A DNA stretch of 64,000 bases from Megaustenia siamemsis (GCA_032433765.1 JAVIAB010000124.1:95084438-95148437), one strand, 5' to 3'; numbered from the stretch's first letter, positions 22,768-34,423 are shown. Notes: generated by a model from the letters alone, not told the origin. Program-made: numbers and translations.

Positions 22768-24099
22768 AGGGAGGTCAAAAAGTAATGCACACCAATTTTT
22801 TTCTCGGCTAATAATAAAGATAGGAATATGAAATTTTTCACACTTGGAATATGACATGTTCCAATTATGTGCACCAAATTGCACAGCATTTTGATAAATA
22901 TTACGCAATCTATGAACCGTTAAAATGGAGCTTGTCAACAATGTCCGTTAAAAACATCGAATTGTCATAGAATTTCTGGTTGCGGAAAAAGAAACTGTGG
23001 CAAACATTCATAAACGACTGTGTGCAGTGTACAAATGTTCTGCAGTCGATAGGAGCACAGTTAGTCGCTGGGTTCAGAGAATTAAAGCTGCAGAAAGTGT
23101 ACGAGTGGAGCTGCATGATTTACCGCGTTCTGGACGTGTTGCCTCGGCTACCAGCACAGACATGTTAAACCGGGCTGATGTCATTATTCGTAAGGATAGG
23201 CGTATCACTAGTCAGCAATTGGCATTGCAGCTTACAATCAGCAAGGGAAGTGCAATCGCAATTTTTAAAACTCTAGGATATTCAAAGATTTGCGCTCGAT
23301 GGGTTCCTCGGTGCCTAACAAATGATCACAGAGTTCAAAGGAAAACATTCTGTTCTGAATTGTTGGAGCGTTTCGGTGTTGAAGGAGAAATGTTTTTGTC
23401 AAAAATTGTTACCGGTGACGAAACGTGGGCACATTATTATGAGCCTGAAACAAAAATGCAGTCAATGGAATGACATCATCCGCAGTCACCAAAAAGAAAA
23501 AAATTCAAAACATCTCCATCAGCCGGAAAGGTGATGATCACTGTCTTCTGGGACATTGATGGTGTGATTCTTGTTGATGTAATGACAAGAGGTGAGACAA
23601 TCAACTCGACAGCTTACATCAATACACTGACAAAACTCAAAAATCGGTTCCACAGAGTTCGGCCTAATAAGCCATCTGCAGATTTGTTGCTTCAACATGA
23701 CAATGCACGCCCTCACACAAGTCTGGTAACACGGGAAGCAATCAACAAATTTGGTTGGACTGTACTGCCCCATCCTCCTTACAGCCCTGATCTGGCTCCC
23801 TCAGATTTCCATCTGTTTGGACCACTCAAAAAATTCCTGCGTGGGACACACTTTGACAATAATGATGGTGTGATCCGTGCAGTTAAAAAATGGCTACGCG
23901 AACAGGATACAACTTGGTACAAACGAGGCATTCATGACCTAGTTTCGCGTTGGCGTAAGGCAATACGCTTGGACGGACATTATGTTGACAAATAGGTAGT
24001 GTCAAGGGGATGTTCAGCTACAATCTGTGAACATTTCACACATTTTGCCCGAATAGTTTCCGAGAAAAAAATTGGTGTGCATTACTTTTTGACCTCCCT
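22768..24099 (+). mobile_element. Mariner transposon, full length with matched TIRs
   Basis: The ends are near-perfect inverted repeats: AGGGAGGTCAAAAAGTAATG, continuing through CACACCAATTTTTTTCTCG, at 22768-22806 and its complement at 24061-24099. TA dinucleotides lie a few bases outside each end, so the exact element boundary is uncertain by a few bases. It encloses one transposase gene in the expected place. Confidence 0.93.
22925..23995 (+). pseudogene. Mariner transposase (DD34D), two nonsense codons
   Basis: A single frame of 356 codons, about the usual mariner length. The N-terminal HTH region (KHRIVIEFLVAEKE... STVSRWVQRI) is followed by the DDE domain with VTGDETW, LLQHDNARPH and YSPDLAPSDFHLF; the last two aspartates are 34 residues apart, as in mariners. 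The frame is broken only by TAA at 22949-22951 (codon 9) and TGA at 23471-23473, where a TGG tryptophan codon would fit before HHPQSPKRKKF. There are no frameshifts. Inference: recently inactive, or a non-autonomous copy whose ends could still be mobilised by a related source. Confidence 0.95.
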
Positions 24100-24175
24100 A
24101 CGTATAATGTTTTTAAAAATTAATTATGAAAGTGTAAAATTAGCGAGTCAGAGAAGAATTAGCAATTGTTCTTAT

Positions 24176-25610
24176 CATCAAGTACCAAGCCTGCTGGCGT
24201 AGGTGATCATGTCTCTCCAAAACTTTCGATCACGGCAGTTATTTATCGTTTCTGTTGTTGACCTTATGACAAGCCAATCTCTTAAACTGTCTAGTAAATC
24301 TTTTCTTTTTGCTTCCATCCTTGTTTCTATTGTCAAAATTGCATTGCATAGTATATTCCTCATTTTTTTAAAGCTGCTATTACCTCAGCTATTCTGCATC
24401 CTACCTTTTTTTTGTCCAGCTTCCGTCTGAGGTTAACAAAGTTTCAAAATATTTAAATTCATTTACCCGTTTTAATATTGTTACACTTGTCTTTATTTTG
24501 CACGGAAGTGATGTCTTTTTCTTTGTTGTTACCATTACTTCTGTCTTTTTGCAATGAAGGCTGAGTCCTTTATTTTTGCTTTCTTTTACTATAATATCTA
24601 ACATTTCTTGTAACTCATTTTCACTCATAGCGATTAAGACTGTATCATCAGCATACCTTAGATTATTTATAGTATGACCTCCAATTGTTATTCCAGGCAT
24701 GCCTCTTATGGATCTTAAAATAATTTCACTATAAATATTAAACAAATATGGTGACATCACACAACCTTGCCTAACACCCTGTTTCATTTGTTGAAACATT
24801 CCCAATTGGTTTCCAGTTCTTATGGCCGCTGTTTTTTACAAATACACGTTCTATATTATTCTTAGATCCTTAGCCATGTGACTCATAAGACTTATTGTGC
24901 GATGATCATCGCAATCAACCGCACCAGATTTCTTTGGTAGGGCTATGAATATTGATTTGAGCAGAGTGTCTGTTATATATCCGGTGTTGTAGATATCATT
25001 CAATATTTTTGTTATTATTACAATTCCAAAATCACCCATGGCTTCAATATCTTCTTTAGTTATATTATCTGGTCCAGGAGCTTTTCCTGCTTTCATATTG
25101 CGCAAGGCGTCTTCTACTTCTTTGACTACTTCTGGTGTTTCTCCATTCTCCTTATTATTTACTTCTGTTCGTTGATCATTATATAGATCTTTAATGTTTT
25201 CTGTCCATCGTACCCTTATACTTTCTTGTTTAATCAAAAGTTCTCATTCCTTTGATCTTAAACATCCTGTTCTTGATTGCGCTTTTCTTCCTGTTAAATG
25301 TTCAATTGGTTTGTATATAGCTTAGACATCTCCTTTTTGTTGCATTTCAATTTCTTTGCATCTCTCTTTTAGCCATGCTTCTCTTGCTTCATTGCATTTT
25401 ATTACAATTTCTTTATTTAATCTCTTATACCCATTTTTATTTCCTTTATTTCTTCTTCTTGTATCCATTAGCTGCATAATGTCATCTGTCATCTATTTCT
25501 TTATTGAATTTGTCCTCACTGGTGGTATGAACTCTTTTGATATTTGTTGCATTGATTCTTTTTGCACTATTTTTGATATATTATCATGTAACCACTGTTA
25601 GTGCAGCAAC
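24176..25610 (-). mobile_element. RTE-1 LINE, long 5'-truncated copy with reverse transcriptase core
   Basis: Minus strand shows NMKAGKAPGPDNITKEDIEA, KSGAVDCDDHRTISLMSHMA, MKQGVRQGCVMSPYLFNIYS and the catalytic box NLRYADDTVLIA, then ELQEMLDIIVKESKNKGLSL and the C-terminal region. ORF2 is broken by stops, and a stretch between HMAK and the QGVRQGC block is missing near 24810-24870. The 3' end abuts CATCA, about 75 bp from the mariner end. The intact YADD makes it a useful reference for the other fragments. Confidence 0.93.
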
Positions 25611-26046
25611 ACTGGCTTACAAGAACAGTTCTGAATCCAAGAGCTCTGCAGAAATTAGTGGTCAGCTATTCATATAATGTATCCTTAAAATGAAAGAAAA
25701 AAAATATTTAAAAAGATAAATCTCTCGCATTTTTATTGTAATTTTTGGTGCGAGAATAATCGTTCCTTCACTTCACCATAGAGCCATATGTTAGTAAATG
25801 TGTTCGCAAAGTGAAAAATCGCACCTCTTTTTACAAAGAAAATATTTTGCGACTTTCAGGCAACATAAACCTACACGCTACTTGGTCGTCGGGATCGAAC
25901 TCCATCTCTTATTCCCAGCAGACCTTTCCTTGTCTTGTTTTAAATATTGAATTTTTAGTACTTTTGTTAGGATGTACAATGCAGAAAAATCAGTGATTTT
26001 TTCACTTACATTGTCATAACATAATCAACATGTTGTACACACAGAA
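25611..26046. other. 3' flank of the receptor pseudogene
   Basis: Related to 9791-10108 beside the complete gene. No gene seen. Confidence 0.5.
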
Positions 26047-26619
26047 TTAAGTGTTTTTTCTGAAGTTACTGCTCATACGAGAATAAATAAAAATATTAAT
26101 TGAAGAGTTTACTGATTCCAAAAGGAAACTAAGACCACCAAATAAAGTTAAGGCATTTTTGTATTTTCCTGCAACAGATAGTTCTGGAAACATGGACATT
26201 CCTATGAAAAGAAAACTTACGAGAGCGAAACTCGCAATAAAGAGATTGGAGATCATGACAACCATCTTGGCGATTTTCTGGTTCCGGTTGGAGACATTGT
26301 CCGCTTGAGCTGACTTTGAGGAATTGACCAGCCAATTCGCTTTTCGATGTAGTTGAACTGTCAGAATTAACGTACACGCTGTGATGATCACAAAAGCGCT
26401 GAATGGAATCAAAGTGTTGTTGACGATGAACGATATCGCTTCCACGGCCTCTCTTTTTTTCATAAAAAATAAGGCCGATCATAGTTTTGTTTCTGTCTGG
26501 GAAATACTTGAGGCCTAAATTGTTGACAACGTAGGTGGGAGCAACGCTGAGCATCAGTAAATAAAAAAAACAGAGACAATAATGACAACCACACGTTTTG
26601 TGGTAACAATCTGTTTAAT
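26047..26619 (-). pseudogene. Class A GPCR pseudogene, exon 3 (TM4-TM7)
   Basis: Starts after the acceptor ATAACCAG with IKQIVTTKRVVVIIV, as in the complete gene at 10109-10699. One extra base in a T run inside TM4 shifts the frame and creates a stop. A second extra base in the T run before ATGAAAAAAAGAGAGG shifts it again. From there TM5-TM7 are open (NSSINIFIYS replaces NSSMNIFIYY), and the C-terminus ends early at FRKNT. Both lesions sit in homopolymers, so assembly error is a weak alternative, but exon 2 of the same copy is also altered and exon 1 was not found. Confidence 0.85.
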
Positions 26620-27628
26620 CTGGTTATAAAGTTGAATAATACAACTTGAATTAGGAAATGAATTCAATTATATATCCCAAAGAGATTTAACATTTATAGA
26701 GCATGCACAATCAGCATTTGTTCTGTCAGGTACTTTCACAAGGCTATGGCGGTTTGGAATCTTTTGCCAATGAACGTTTCCGCTCAACTCTAACCTGCAA
26801 GAAGACAAGTTGTTAAGTCATGATTTCCTTCTGTTTTTTACACCCTGTTTAACTCCCTTATAAATCATGACATGTGAGAAAAGTAACCATCGCAATAAAG
26901 CGAATGCTGTGTTTGCTGCTGATAGATTATCGTTCTCTAGTTGCTATCATAAAGTTTCTATCACTTGAAGGCACGACTATTGTGTGCTTTCAATCACACA
27001 TGTTGAAGTATATTCGTGCATGTAAATAAATATAAATACAGAATATAATCTTTATTTGTTTGCTCCACAGTCTGATAATGTTCTACAATATTCGCTTCGG
27101 GGTGCTCAATAGATATCGTAGATCGTAGCTGGATTAAACGAATCATTGAACAACATCGAGTAGCCACAATGCAAACTCTTTCTATGGTTGTCTGCATGTA
27201 GTATTGCCTCCCTTCAGAGTCTTGTTTTTGTTGATAGACACAATTAATTGTTCTTAACTTTCTAAACTTTTCCCGGTTGTTTGTCTCTAGGTCCCGTTTG
27301 CTTGAATGTTCTCCACTCCCCGTCTTTCACAACGCCAGTCTCTAATTCCGTTATCTGTCTCATCCTCTCCTGCCGTCCCCCTCACTCTACAAGATAGGCT
27401 TAGTCTATCGTGGCATGTCTCAACAACAAGGTATCTTATTTATTTATTCCATGACGACATTTATTTAAACGTGTGTTTGTGTACATTCATGAGGACATAA
27501 TGTTCACATTTAAGTAATTACTTTTAGATCTATCTAGTGTGTAATATAATGTATGTATCTATATCCCTTATCGACGTGCTTTAGAAGCTTTCTGTCATAC
27601 TATGACTTTGACCCTGCCTCCAGGACTA
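26620..27628 (-). other. Intron 2 of the receptor pseudogene, part 1
   Basis: Resembles 10700-11900 in the complete gene, in the same order. No gene; ends at the TA target of the large transposon. Confidence 0.6.
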
Positions 27629-29744
27629 TAGCTTGTTTCATAAGTCTTGCCCAACTTTAAAAATCAATATCTTTTAAACCGCTTTTTGTATTTTTTTCAA
27701 AATTTGCATGTAAAGTTATAATGATTAGAACCCAACAGGGAATTAATTTCATTAAAAACAAACATTTGGTTATTATTATTGCTTATTTGATTTATATAAA
27801 TTTATAACGACCCATTGATGTAGTCAAAACTTAGTGTTTACAGTAATTAAGTTAAAAATAGCGATTACAAATCTATACACGCTGAAATTTACGATTTTTC
27901 ACGCTTTTCGCGTGAGTTTTCTGACACAAATAGACACTTGTAGTAAACACGAGACATTGTGTGTTCCATTTCCGTTAATTCAGCGGCGTAACGTGGAACA
28001 ATAACATTTATCATGAGTCTTAAAATGAAATTCTGCAGTTTACAAAACATCGCAATAAAAATGTATGACTATTTTTGCAAAGAGGCTAAACGAGGAAGAT
28101 TATTTCATTCTTTAGAAAACCCTGAGAATAGGACAAGACACATTTTGGATTTATCTAAACGGTCATTTAATCGCTGGATTCAAGCACGTGACCGTCAATG
28201 TTCCAAATATTCAAAATCACAAGGAAGAGCAAAAATGTTGGATAATTTCGACAGTGAACTTATTAGAAGTGAAATTCGCAAAATGTTGGGTATGAATGAA
28301 ACTGTTACAATAAGAAAGTTAAAAGTATCGCTGAAAAAGAACAACAGTATTGAAATATCAAAGTCTACAATATGGAGGAATGTGAGAGCTGCAGGCTTTA
28401 CATTCAGAAAGTATCCCAATGGACGAAACATCATCTGTGAGAAGCCACATATAGTAGTCATGAGAAGCAAGTACTTACGTGAAGTAAAAGAGGTGCGCAA
28501 GCAAGGTTATGATATTGTGTACTTGGATGAAACATGGATCAATGCTCACCACACTAAACAAAGGGAATGGCAGTCATCAGATAGAAAGATTAAGAGATTA
28601 ATACCTAGCAGCAAAGGACAGCGCTTGATAATTGCTCATGCAGGTAGTCGACAACATGGACTAATACAGAATGCAGAGCTCATTTTTCTTTCAAAATCCA
28701 TAGACAATCGGGATTATCACTCTGAGATGAATGGTCACATATTTAGACATTGGATTGAAAATTCTGTTCTCCCAGCACTAGATCGACCATCTTGCCTAAT
28801 AATGGACAATGCAGCGTACCACAACATTGTTGCACTTGAAGATAAAGTCCCGACGTCATCCAGTACAAAAGATGCTATTAAGATATGGCTCACAAAGGAG
28901 CACATACAATTTAATAACATGTACTTAAAACCTGAATTACTATCTCTAGTAAAGCAAAAACAGAGGACAAAGATTTTTCAAATAGATACGATTATCCAAG
29001 AGCACGGTCATATAAATTTGAGGCTGCCACCTTACCATGCTCATTTAAATCCAATAGAACTAATCTGGGCAAAATTAAAAGGACAAGTGGCAGATGAAAA
29101 TACAACATTCAAAATATGCGATGTAAAGTCTCCTGCTAATCTCGTTTTATTAAATATAGACAAAGATTATTGGGCTAAATGTGAAGACCACGTCTTAAAA
29201 CAGGAAGAGGAATATTGGAAAAATGATGGTTTGTGGAATGTTCAACCCCAAACAGTTATTAATCTTTTAGACTCGTCTGATTCAGAATGAAAGTATATAG
29301 CCCCCACAATGTTGGCCCCTATATTACCTTAAATTATTTCAACAAACGGTCCTTTTAAGGACCACACAACTATGAAAATTGGACTTACAGGTATACCTTG
29401 ATATTATTATCGTCCGTCCTCGAACTGAGCAGACAATAATTCTCCTGGTGTTTTGTTTTATCCAGTTATTTCCCCATTACGGCCACGCCTTTACCTAGTG
29501 AAAATTAATCGTAGACCAGCAACTACGGTAATTTCTATTCTTTAGGGCTTCACAATTTACAATTTTGACAAACATCAAAGAAATATCGCCGCTTTAAGAA
29601 AACTGCAGCTGCAAGATATTTGTTAAATATTCATTTAAAGGGTCTTTTGCATTCTAATAACATTTGGAAAATTTCAAAAGTATTTAACAAACGGTTAGAG
29701 AGTAATAGCGTTTTGAAGTTGGGCATATGTTTTGAAACGAGCTA
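27629..29744 (+). mobile_element. Autonomous IS630/Tc1/mariner-superfamily transposon, apparently intact
   Basis: TA target duplications at 27627-27628 and 29745-29746 enclose 2116 bp. The inverted ends share TAGCT-GTTTCA and TGCCCAACTT (about 32 bp, several mismatches): TAGCTTGTTTCATAAGTCTT on the left and TAGCTCGTTTCAAAACATAT at the right end read inward. A single intact transposase lies inside. It interrupts intron 2 of the receptor pseudogene; the uninterrupted order is seen at 11600-12100. Confidence 0.93.
28013..29290 (+). CDS. DDE transposase, IS630/Tc1/mariner superfamily, DD83E by count
   Basis: An uninterrupted 425-codon frame fills the element. Residues about 1-140 are a Lys/Arg-rich, helix-turn-helix-like DNA-binding half (LSKRSFNRWI; SKSTIWRNVRAAGF). 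The catalytic core has VYLDETWINAHH (first Asp), CLIMDNAAYHN (second Asp) and LPPYHAHLNPIELIW (Glu). I count 83 residues between the second Asp and the Glu, far more than the 34-41 of common mariner and Tc1 groups and close to a reported DD82E lineage. The C-terminus is acidic (LLDSSDSE). Role: cut-and-paste transposition at TA sites. Frame, ends and target duplication are all intact, so activity is possible. Not a host gene. Confidence 0.95.
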   Translation: MSLKMKFCSLQNIAIKMYDYFCKEAKRGRLFHSLENPENRTRHILDLSKRSFNRWIQARDRQCSKYSKSQGRAKMLDNFDSELIRSEIRKMLGMNETVTIRKLKVSLKKNNSIEISKSTIWRNVRAAGFTFRKYPNGRNIICEKPHIVVMRSKYLREVKEVRKQGYDIVYLDETWINAHHTKQREWQSSDRKIKRLIPSSKGQRLIIAHAGSRQHGLIQNAELIFLSKSIDNRDYHSEMNGHIFRHWIENSVLPALDRPSCLIMDNAAYHNIVALEDKVPTSSSTKDAIKIWLTKEHIQFNNMYLKPELLSLVKQKQRTKIFQIDTIIQEHGHINLRLPPYHAHLNPIELIWAKLKGQVADENTTFKICDVKSPANLVLLNIDKDYWAKCEDHVLKQEEEYWKNDGLWNVQPQTVINLLDSSDSE

Positions 29745-30189
29745 TAAGTTCGCAGTCCTCTCCATGTTTTCCATTTACCTCACAATTTGTGTTGTTTACC
29801 TGCGTCCTTGGTCTAGGTTAGACGTTGAGGTTCAACATAGTTGATGCACAGCTGAAGATGTCCCGAAGTCTGGGCCCATATACCGCAGTGGCATTCATCA
29901 GAGAGGGCTATTCCTAGACAGTAAAAGTGCCACCTTATTTTCCAGGTAATCTATGTCTGATTTTCATAAGAAGGAAAGGTGTAATCTATTTCCACGATTT
30001 TTCGTTTCCTTTCTAACTATGCAATGTTTGCCTTTGATTCACTGGCATATAAGAACAGTACAACGTATAAAAACTTCTATTTTGGTTTTGCCCCCCAAAA
30101 TCCTGTCAAGTAGGTTAAACCTGTCCAGTAAAATGCAATGCTTCATACAGATATATGTTTAAAATATCACAATAAATGAGTGTACAAAC
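29745..30189 (-). other. Intron 2 of the receptor pseudogene, part 2
   Basis: Resembles 12030-12338 of the complete gene. No gene seen. Confidence 0.6.
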
Positions 30190-30404
30190 ATTTAATGGCG
30201 CTGTTATATGCAAGCATCTTTTTAACATGATTAATGCAGTTAACCAGGCTGTTATTCGAGTGAACGTTGTGTGAGGTATTGAAGCTGCGAGGTACTGGAA
30301 CTCCATACAGTCAAATGACAGATCTGATGCTGTGTATGCCGGATAATAATTTATGCTTACCCAGATTAGTGTTAATAGGCAGCCTATGTCAGAAACTACT
30401 AGAC
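30190..30404 (-). pseudogene. Class A GPCR pseudogene, exon 2 (TM2-TM3)
   Basis: Bounded by the acceptor TTCTAG and donor AAAT|GTTTGT, 215 bp as in the intact copies. The frame is open: GLVVSDIG ... PHTTFTRITAWLTALIMLKRC. Glu of the ERC motif is Lys here, and the last codon AAG is AAT, which weakens the donor. It pairs with the frameshifted exon 3 at 26047-26619. No exon 1 was found on this strand up to 37.3 kb. Confidence 0.85.
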
Positions 30405-30750
30405 CTAGAATTGAAAAAAAAAATTGTAATGTATATACACATCTTTTATCCCAACAATATTCTAGGAACATTGTAACGTTGGTACTTACATTCAGTTACA
30501 ACCCTCTATCTCTATTTTCTATCTCTCTTGATCATTTCGAAATGTATGTATTGACTTGTTTTTCCAACGTATTCCTCTTTGTTATGCTAGATTTCTTTTG
30601 TACATATTTCCTAACTTTCCACGATTTAAAAAAAATGAGTTATGTGTTAATTGATTCAGTTGACATGGATGTCATTATCATGTTCCGGGCTGTATTAAAT
30701 ACAAAACGCAATTCTTTAGTTGAAACCTTCACTTTCGCTTCCTCTTTCAG

Positions 30751-31281
30751 GCCGAAAGGAAAAACAGGCTTCAAAGTCTCGCTTCACGGAGCTTCCTCAT
30801 AGACTGGAAGTATTTCCCAGAAAGAAACAAAACACTGATAGGCCTTATCCCTACGAACGCAAGAGAGAACGTTGAACAAATCATATTCGCCATCAAAAAT
30901 TTCATTCCATTTACCTCTTTTGTTGTTATAAGTGTATGTACATTAATACTAACCGTTCAGATGCATAAAAATCCCGTCTGGCTTCGCAAATCTGGAGTGT
31001 CAGAACAAGCTGAAAATGTCTCGGTCCGTAACCAAAGAATCGCCAAAATGGTTTTAATGATCTTGGTGCTCTTCATTGCATGTTTTACTCCTGCCAGTGC
31101 AGCTTTTATTGGGATGCTGATGCTACCAGAACTTTCTGTTAACGGCAAGTACATCAACATTTTAACGCTGCTAGGTTGTATTGGATTTTTGTTGGAGTCT
31201 ATAAATTATTCTGTGAATATTTTTATATTTTATCAGATGAGTAGCACCTACAGGCATGTGCTCATTTCAATGTTTTGTTAA
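30751..31281 (+). pseudogene. Class A GPCR, orphan exon 3 lacking TM4
   Basis: The acceptor-like CCTCTTTCAG at 30750 is followed by an open frame of 176 codons. From WKYFPERNKT it matches the family: TM5, VSVRNQRIAKM, TM6 with CFTP, and TM7 NYSVNIFIFY. The first 19 residues do not resemble TM4, so the 5' part of the exon has been lost or replaced. It points the opposite way from exon 2 at 30190-30404, only 350 bp away, and no plus-strand exon 1 or 2 precedes it. Best read as a broken copy at an inversion junction. Confidence 0.8.
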
Positions 31282-31653
31282 CACTAAATAATTGCCACAC
31301 AAATTCTTTAAATGTTTACCGAAACAAACTTTGTTTCCAGGAAAATGATACCGTGACTTTCATATGTAGCAAAGGTAATTGAAAAAAGACGTGAAATGAG
31401 AAAGACGTTAATTTTTAAAATATATTTCTTTCATCTCTTACTTATGTGATGTTCAATCTTCCTTTATTCTGTGATGTCATTTTGTTACAACAAAAAAAGT
31501 AAAAATAAAACAAGACGGACCAAGTGAATCGCTATGTAGAACAATTAATAGGGAAGGTTGAACTACAGGACTAAGAAACAGCCAAGAACTAGCAGCAGAT
31601 CATCAATCGCGGAGAACAATGATTTCCACCATATATTTCGGCCCCATAGGATA

Positions 31654-31694
<41 letters not shown>

Positions 31695-32576
31695 ATGCAC
31701 ATAATAATGTTACAAGACTTAAATGTCTTGATAAGATCATTCTATATGTAACAGTATCTGACAAAAGAAGACAAAGCAGACAAAGGAAGAAGTCTTTGAA
31801 GAATATTGACATAATTATCAAAGAATTGACAGGATTATCGTAGCCTTCGTGGTATGGTCTTTGCTCAGAAATAATTTTAATCATGAAATTTGTAAGATTA
31901 ATGGGAAGACGTCCTCCAGGGGCACCCGGCCAGCGCCAAAGAGAATAAATTATAGGCGACAACATGTGATATGCTAATTCCATTATATTAATAATTTGGT
32001 CTCTCTAATTGAGCATTTGTTTTTTTGCCGTGTTTCATTTGATTTTTAAAATTTAATTTGCTTAGTGTTACCAAGAGAGAAGCCAAAGGCGTAGTGATAG
32101 CGACTTGGCGTAATGTGGACTCGCTCACAGCTTGGAGATTGTAGTCCACCCAGCTGAAAGAAATAATGCTTAGCTAGGTGGGTAAAAAGGGGGGGGGGGG
32201 GGGGAGGTAAACAGCAGTTGGAAAGAGCACTGACTGCCTCAGGTCCAAATGTGGCAAGTACAGAGAATTGTAATATTTCACTCCAGTCTAACATTCAAAC
32301 ATATAATGGAGCACTCTCTAATTATGTCACTGCATAAATCTTATAGATTGGAAAACCAGTATTCTATTAATAAAAACCACTCTTCCATACCGCATGTATA
32401 AATATGTAAGTTTCATGTTTCACTCTTCTACAGATTTGTGTACACGTTTATCTGCCCTTTGTAAGTTTTAAGAAAACATTCTGCAGCAAATGTATATGTA
32501 AGAAAACTGGTTGGTTGAAATGGAATACAGAAGAGCATATATTTTTTTATCATATTTTAATATATACATATATATG
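31282..32576. other. No gene seen; simple repeats
   Basis: Holds an (ATG)n run at 31651-31693 and a poly-G run at 32190-32206. Around 31900-31950 the plus strand gives GRRPPGAPGQRQRE, which could be a LINE C-terminal remnant. Confidence 0.5.
31651..31693. repeat. (ATG)n microsatellite
   Basis: About 14 pure ATG/GAT units. It may be the tail of an RTE element, but no LINE body is clear beside it. Confidence 0.9.

Positions 32577-32637
<61 letters not shown>
32577..32637. repeat. (TA)n microsatellite
   Basis: Pure TA run abutting the 3' end of SINE-E. Confidence 0.92.
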
Positions 32638-32639
<2 letters not shown>

Positions 32640-32640
<1 letters not shown>

Positions 32641-32965
32641 ATTCGCCAGCTTTTACCGCTGACGAAGTCCTTAGAGACTAAGAACTGAATTTTGCTTGTT
32701 AAACCATGTTCCCTGGCAGCCGTATGAACAGGGGCCCATCGCCGCACAGGCAGATAACAACGTTTTCGGAGGTACTCATATTTTTTCTGTCCATGGGTAA
32801 TTGACGTTTCAAGCCGGGTCTCGCTGCTGAGACCAGGGGCGGTTGCCGACGAGAGAAATCATAAATAAAAATCCCAACTAGGCGGGATTTGAACCCACAA
32901 CATCTTTGTCATCATATAAAACGACATAATGGAGACTAACCTTATGGTGTGCATGGTACTAGGCT
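32640..32965 (-). mobile_element. tRNA-derived SINE (family E)
   Basis: On the minus strand a tRNA-like head has the B box GGTTCAAATCCCG about 60-80 bases from the 5' end, a central GTCTCAGCAGCGAGACC palindrome, and a 3' end AGCTGGCGAATACAA running into (TA)n. A 5'-truncated copy is at 13475-13583. Confidence 0.7.
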
Positions 32966-32974
32966 AATATGAGA

Positions 32975-33150
32975 GGGAATGACAAAGAAGAAGGTGGATG
33001 CAAGTTGTCACAGAAAAGGTAGGCATGAATGCAGCAGACGCTGGGTATCTCGTTTAGGATATACAACTGTAGAGCAGCTGTCAAGGGAGGGAAGGCTTGT
33101 CCACAACGGACAAGCTTTAAGATGATGATGATATTGATGATGATGAAGAT
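32975..33150 (+). mobile_element. LINE 3' end with (GAT)n tail
   Basis: Across frames the plus strand reads RRWMQVVTEK and RAAVKGGKACPQRTSFK, typical of a non-LTR ORF2 C-terminus, then a GATGATGATG tail. Frame broken; a different family from RTE-1/2/3. Confidence 0.5.
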
Positions 33151-33867
33151 AACAGATGATGTATTATTCTTCATCGAAGTCATATACATGATTAACTGTT
33201 TCTCTACTCGTATGTGAGACAATATATGATGATAATTTGATTCTAGTCTGTAGAAGGCATTGTTCTGAGATTTTTTTTTTAACTTTATGTTAGATCTTTC
33301 TAAGATACATCTTTCACATTACTTTTATAATAAAAACCGCATTTAAAAAATAATTCATTTGATTCGTTTACATACAGTAGAATTCGTTGTTTTACATTTC
33401 TTACTCAATAGATGGACAGAATACATTAAATATTATTATAATGATGAACGAACAGAAGTAAATATTAAGGATAATGGAGAAATACCAGAAATACTCAGAG
33501 AAAAAGTGGAAGACGCATTGCGCTATATGAATGCAGGAAAAGCGCCTGGACCAGATACTATAACTAAAGAAGAGATTGAAGTCATGGGTGATTTTGGAAT
33601 GGAAATAATAACTAAAATATTGAATGATATCTACAACAGCGGCTATATATCAGACGACCTGCTCAAATCAATATGCATAGCCCTACCAAAGAAATCGGGT
33701 GCGATTGAATGCGATGATCATCGCACAATAAGCCTTATGAGTCACATGGCTAAGATATTACTAAGAATCATCATGCGAAGAGTGCGAAAGAAAATCAGTC
33801 CAGAAATTGCGGTTAAACATGAACATTGCGGTTTTTTTGGAGGTAAAAGAACGATCAATGCCATATA

Positions 33868-33948
33868 AATATATCTCTCTCACTCTGCGATCACGAATCA
33901 ATCAGAGTATGATTCCAGACTCTCTCATGAAGTCAGATGTCTGTTTAA
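33868..33948. repeat. 81-bp insertion with 10-bp target duplication
   Basis: ATGCCATATA is present at 33858-33867 and 33949-33958. Removing one copy plus the insert restores the LINE frame across NAIYIIRSLIE. Too short to classify. Confidence 0.75.
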
Positions 33949-34423
33949 ATGCCATATATATCATACGATCTTTAATAGAGACAGTCAGAGAGATAGAGAC
34001 AGATCTATACCTATGTGTCATAGATTCCACGAAGGCATTTGACAAAGTAAAGCACCAAGAAATAATCAAAATAGTAGAAGGCAAAAACGTAGACAGCAAA
34101 GTTCCAAGAATAATAAATAACATACAGTGGCAACAAACAGCGGCCATAAGAACTGGAAAACAATTGGGAATGTTAAAACAAATAAAACAAGGTGTTAAAC
34201 AAGGTTGTGTACTGTCACTAAATTGTTTAAATAGTTATAGTGAGATTATTTTAAGATACATAAGGGGCATGCCAGGAATAACAATTGGAGACCATAATAT
34301 AAATAATCTAAGGAATGCTGATGATACAGTCTTAATCGGTAAGAATGAAAATGAGTTACAAGAAATTGTTGGACATTATAGTGAAGGAAACAAAAATAAA
34401 GGACTCAGCCTTAGTAGCAAAAA

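Noticed and set aside
32550..32747. Tyr/Ile repeat frame
   Set aside because: Translation of the (TA)n run and the SINE-E end.
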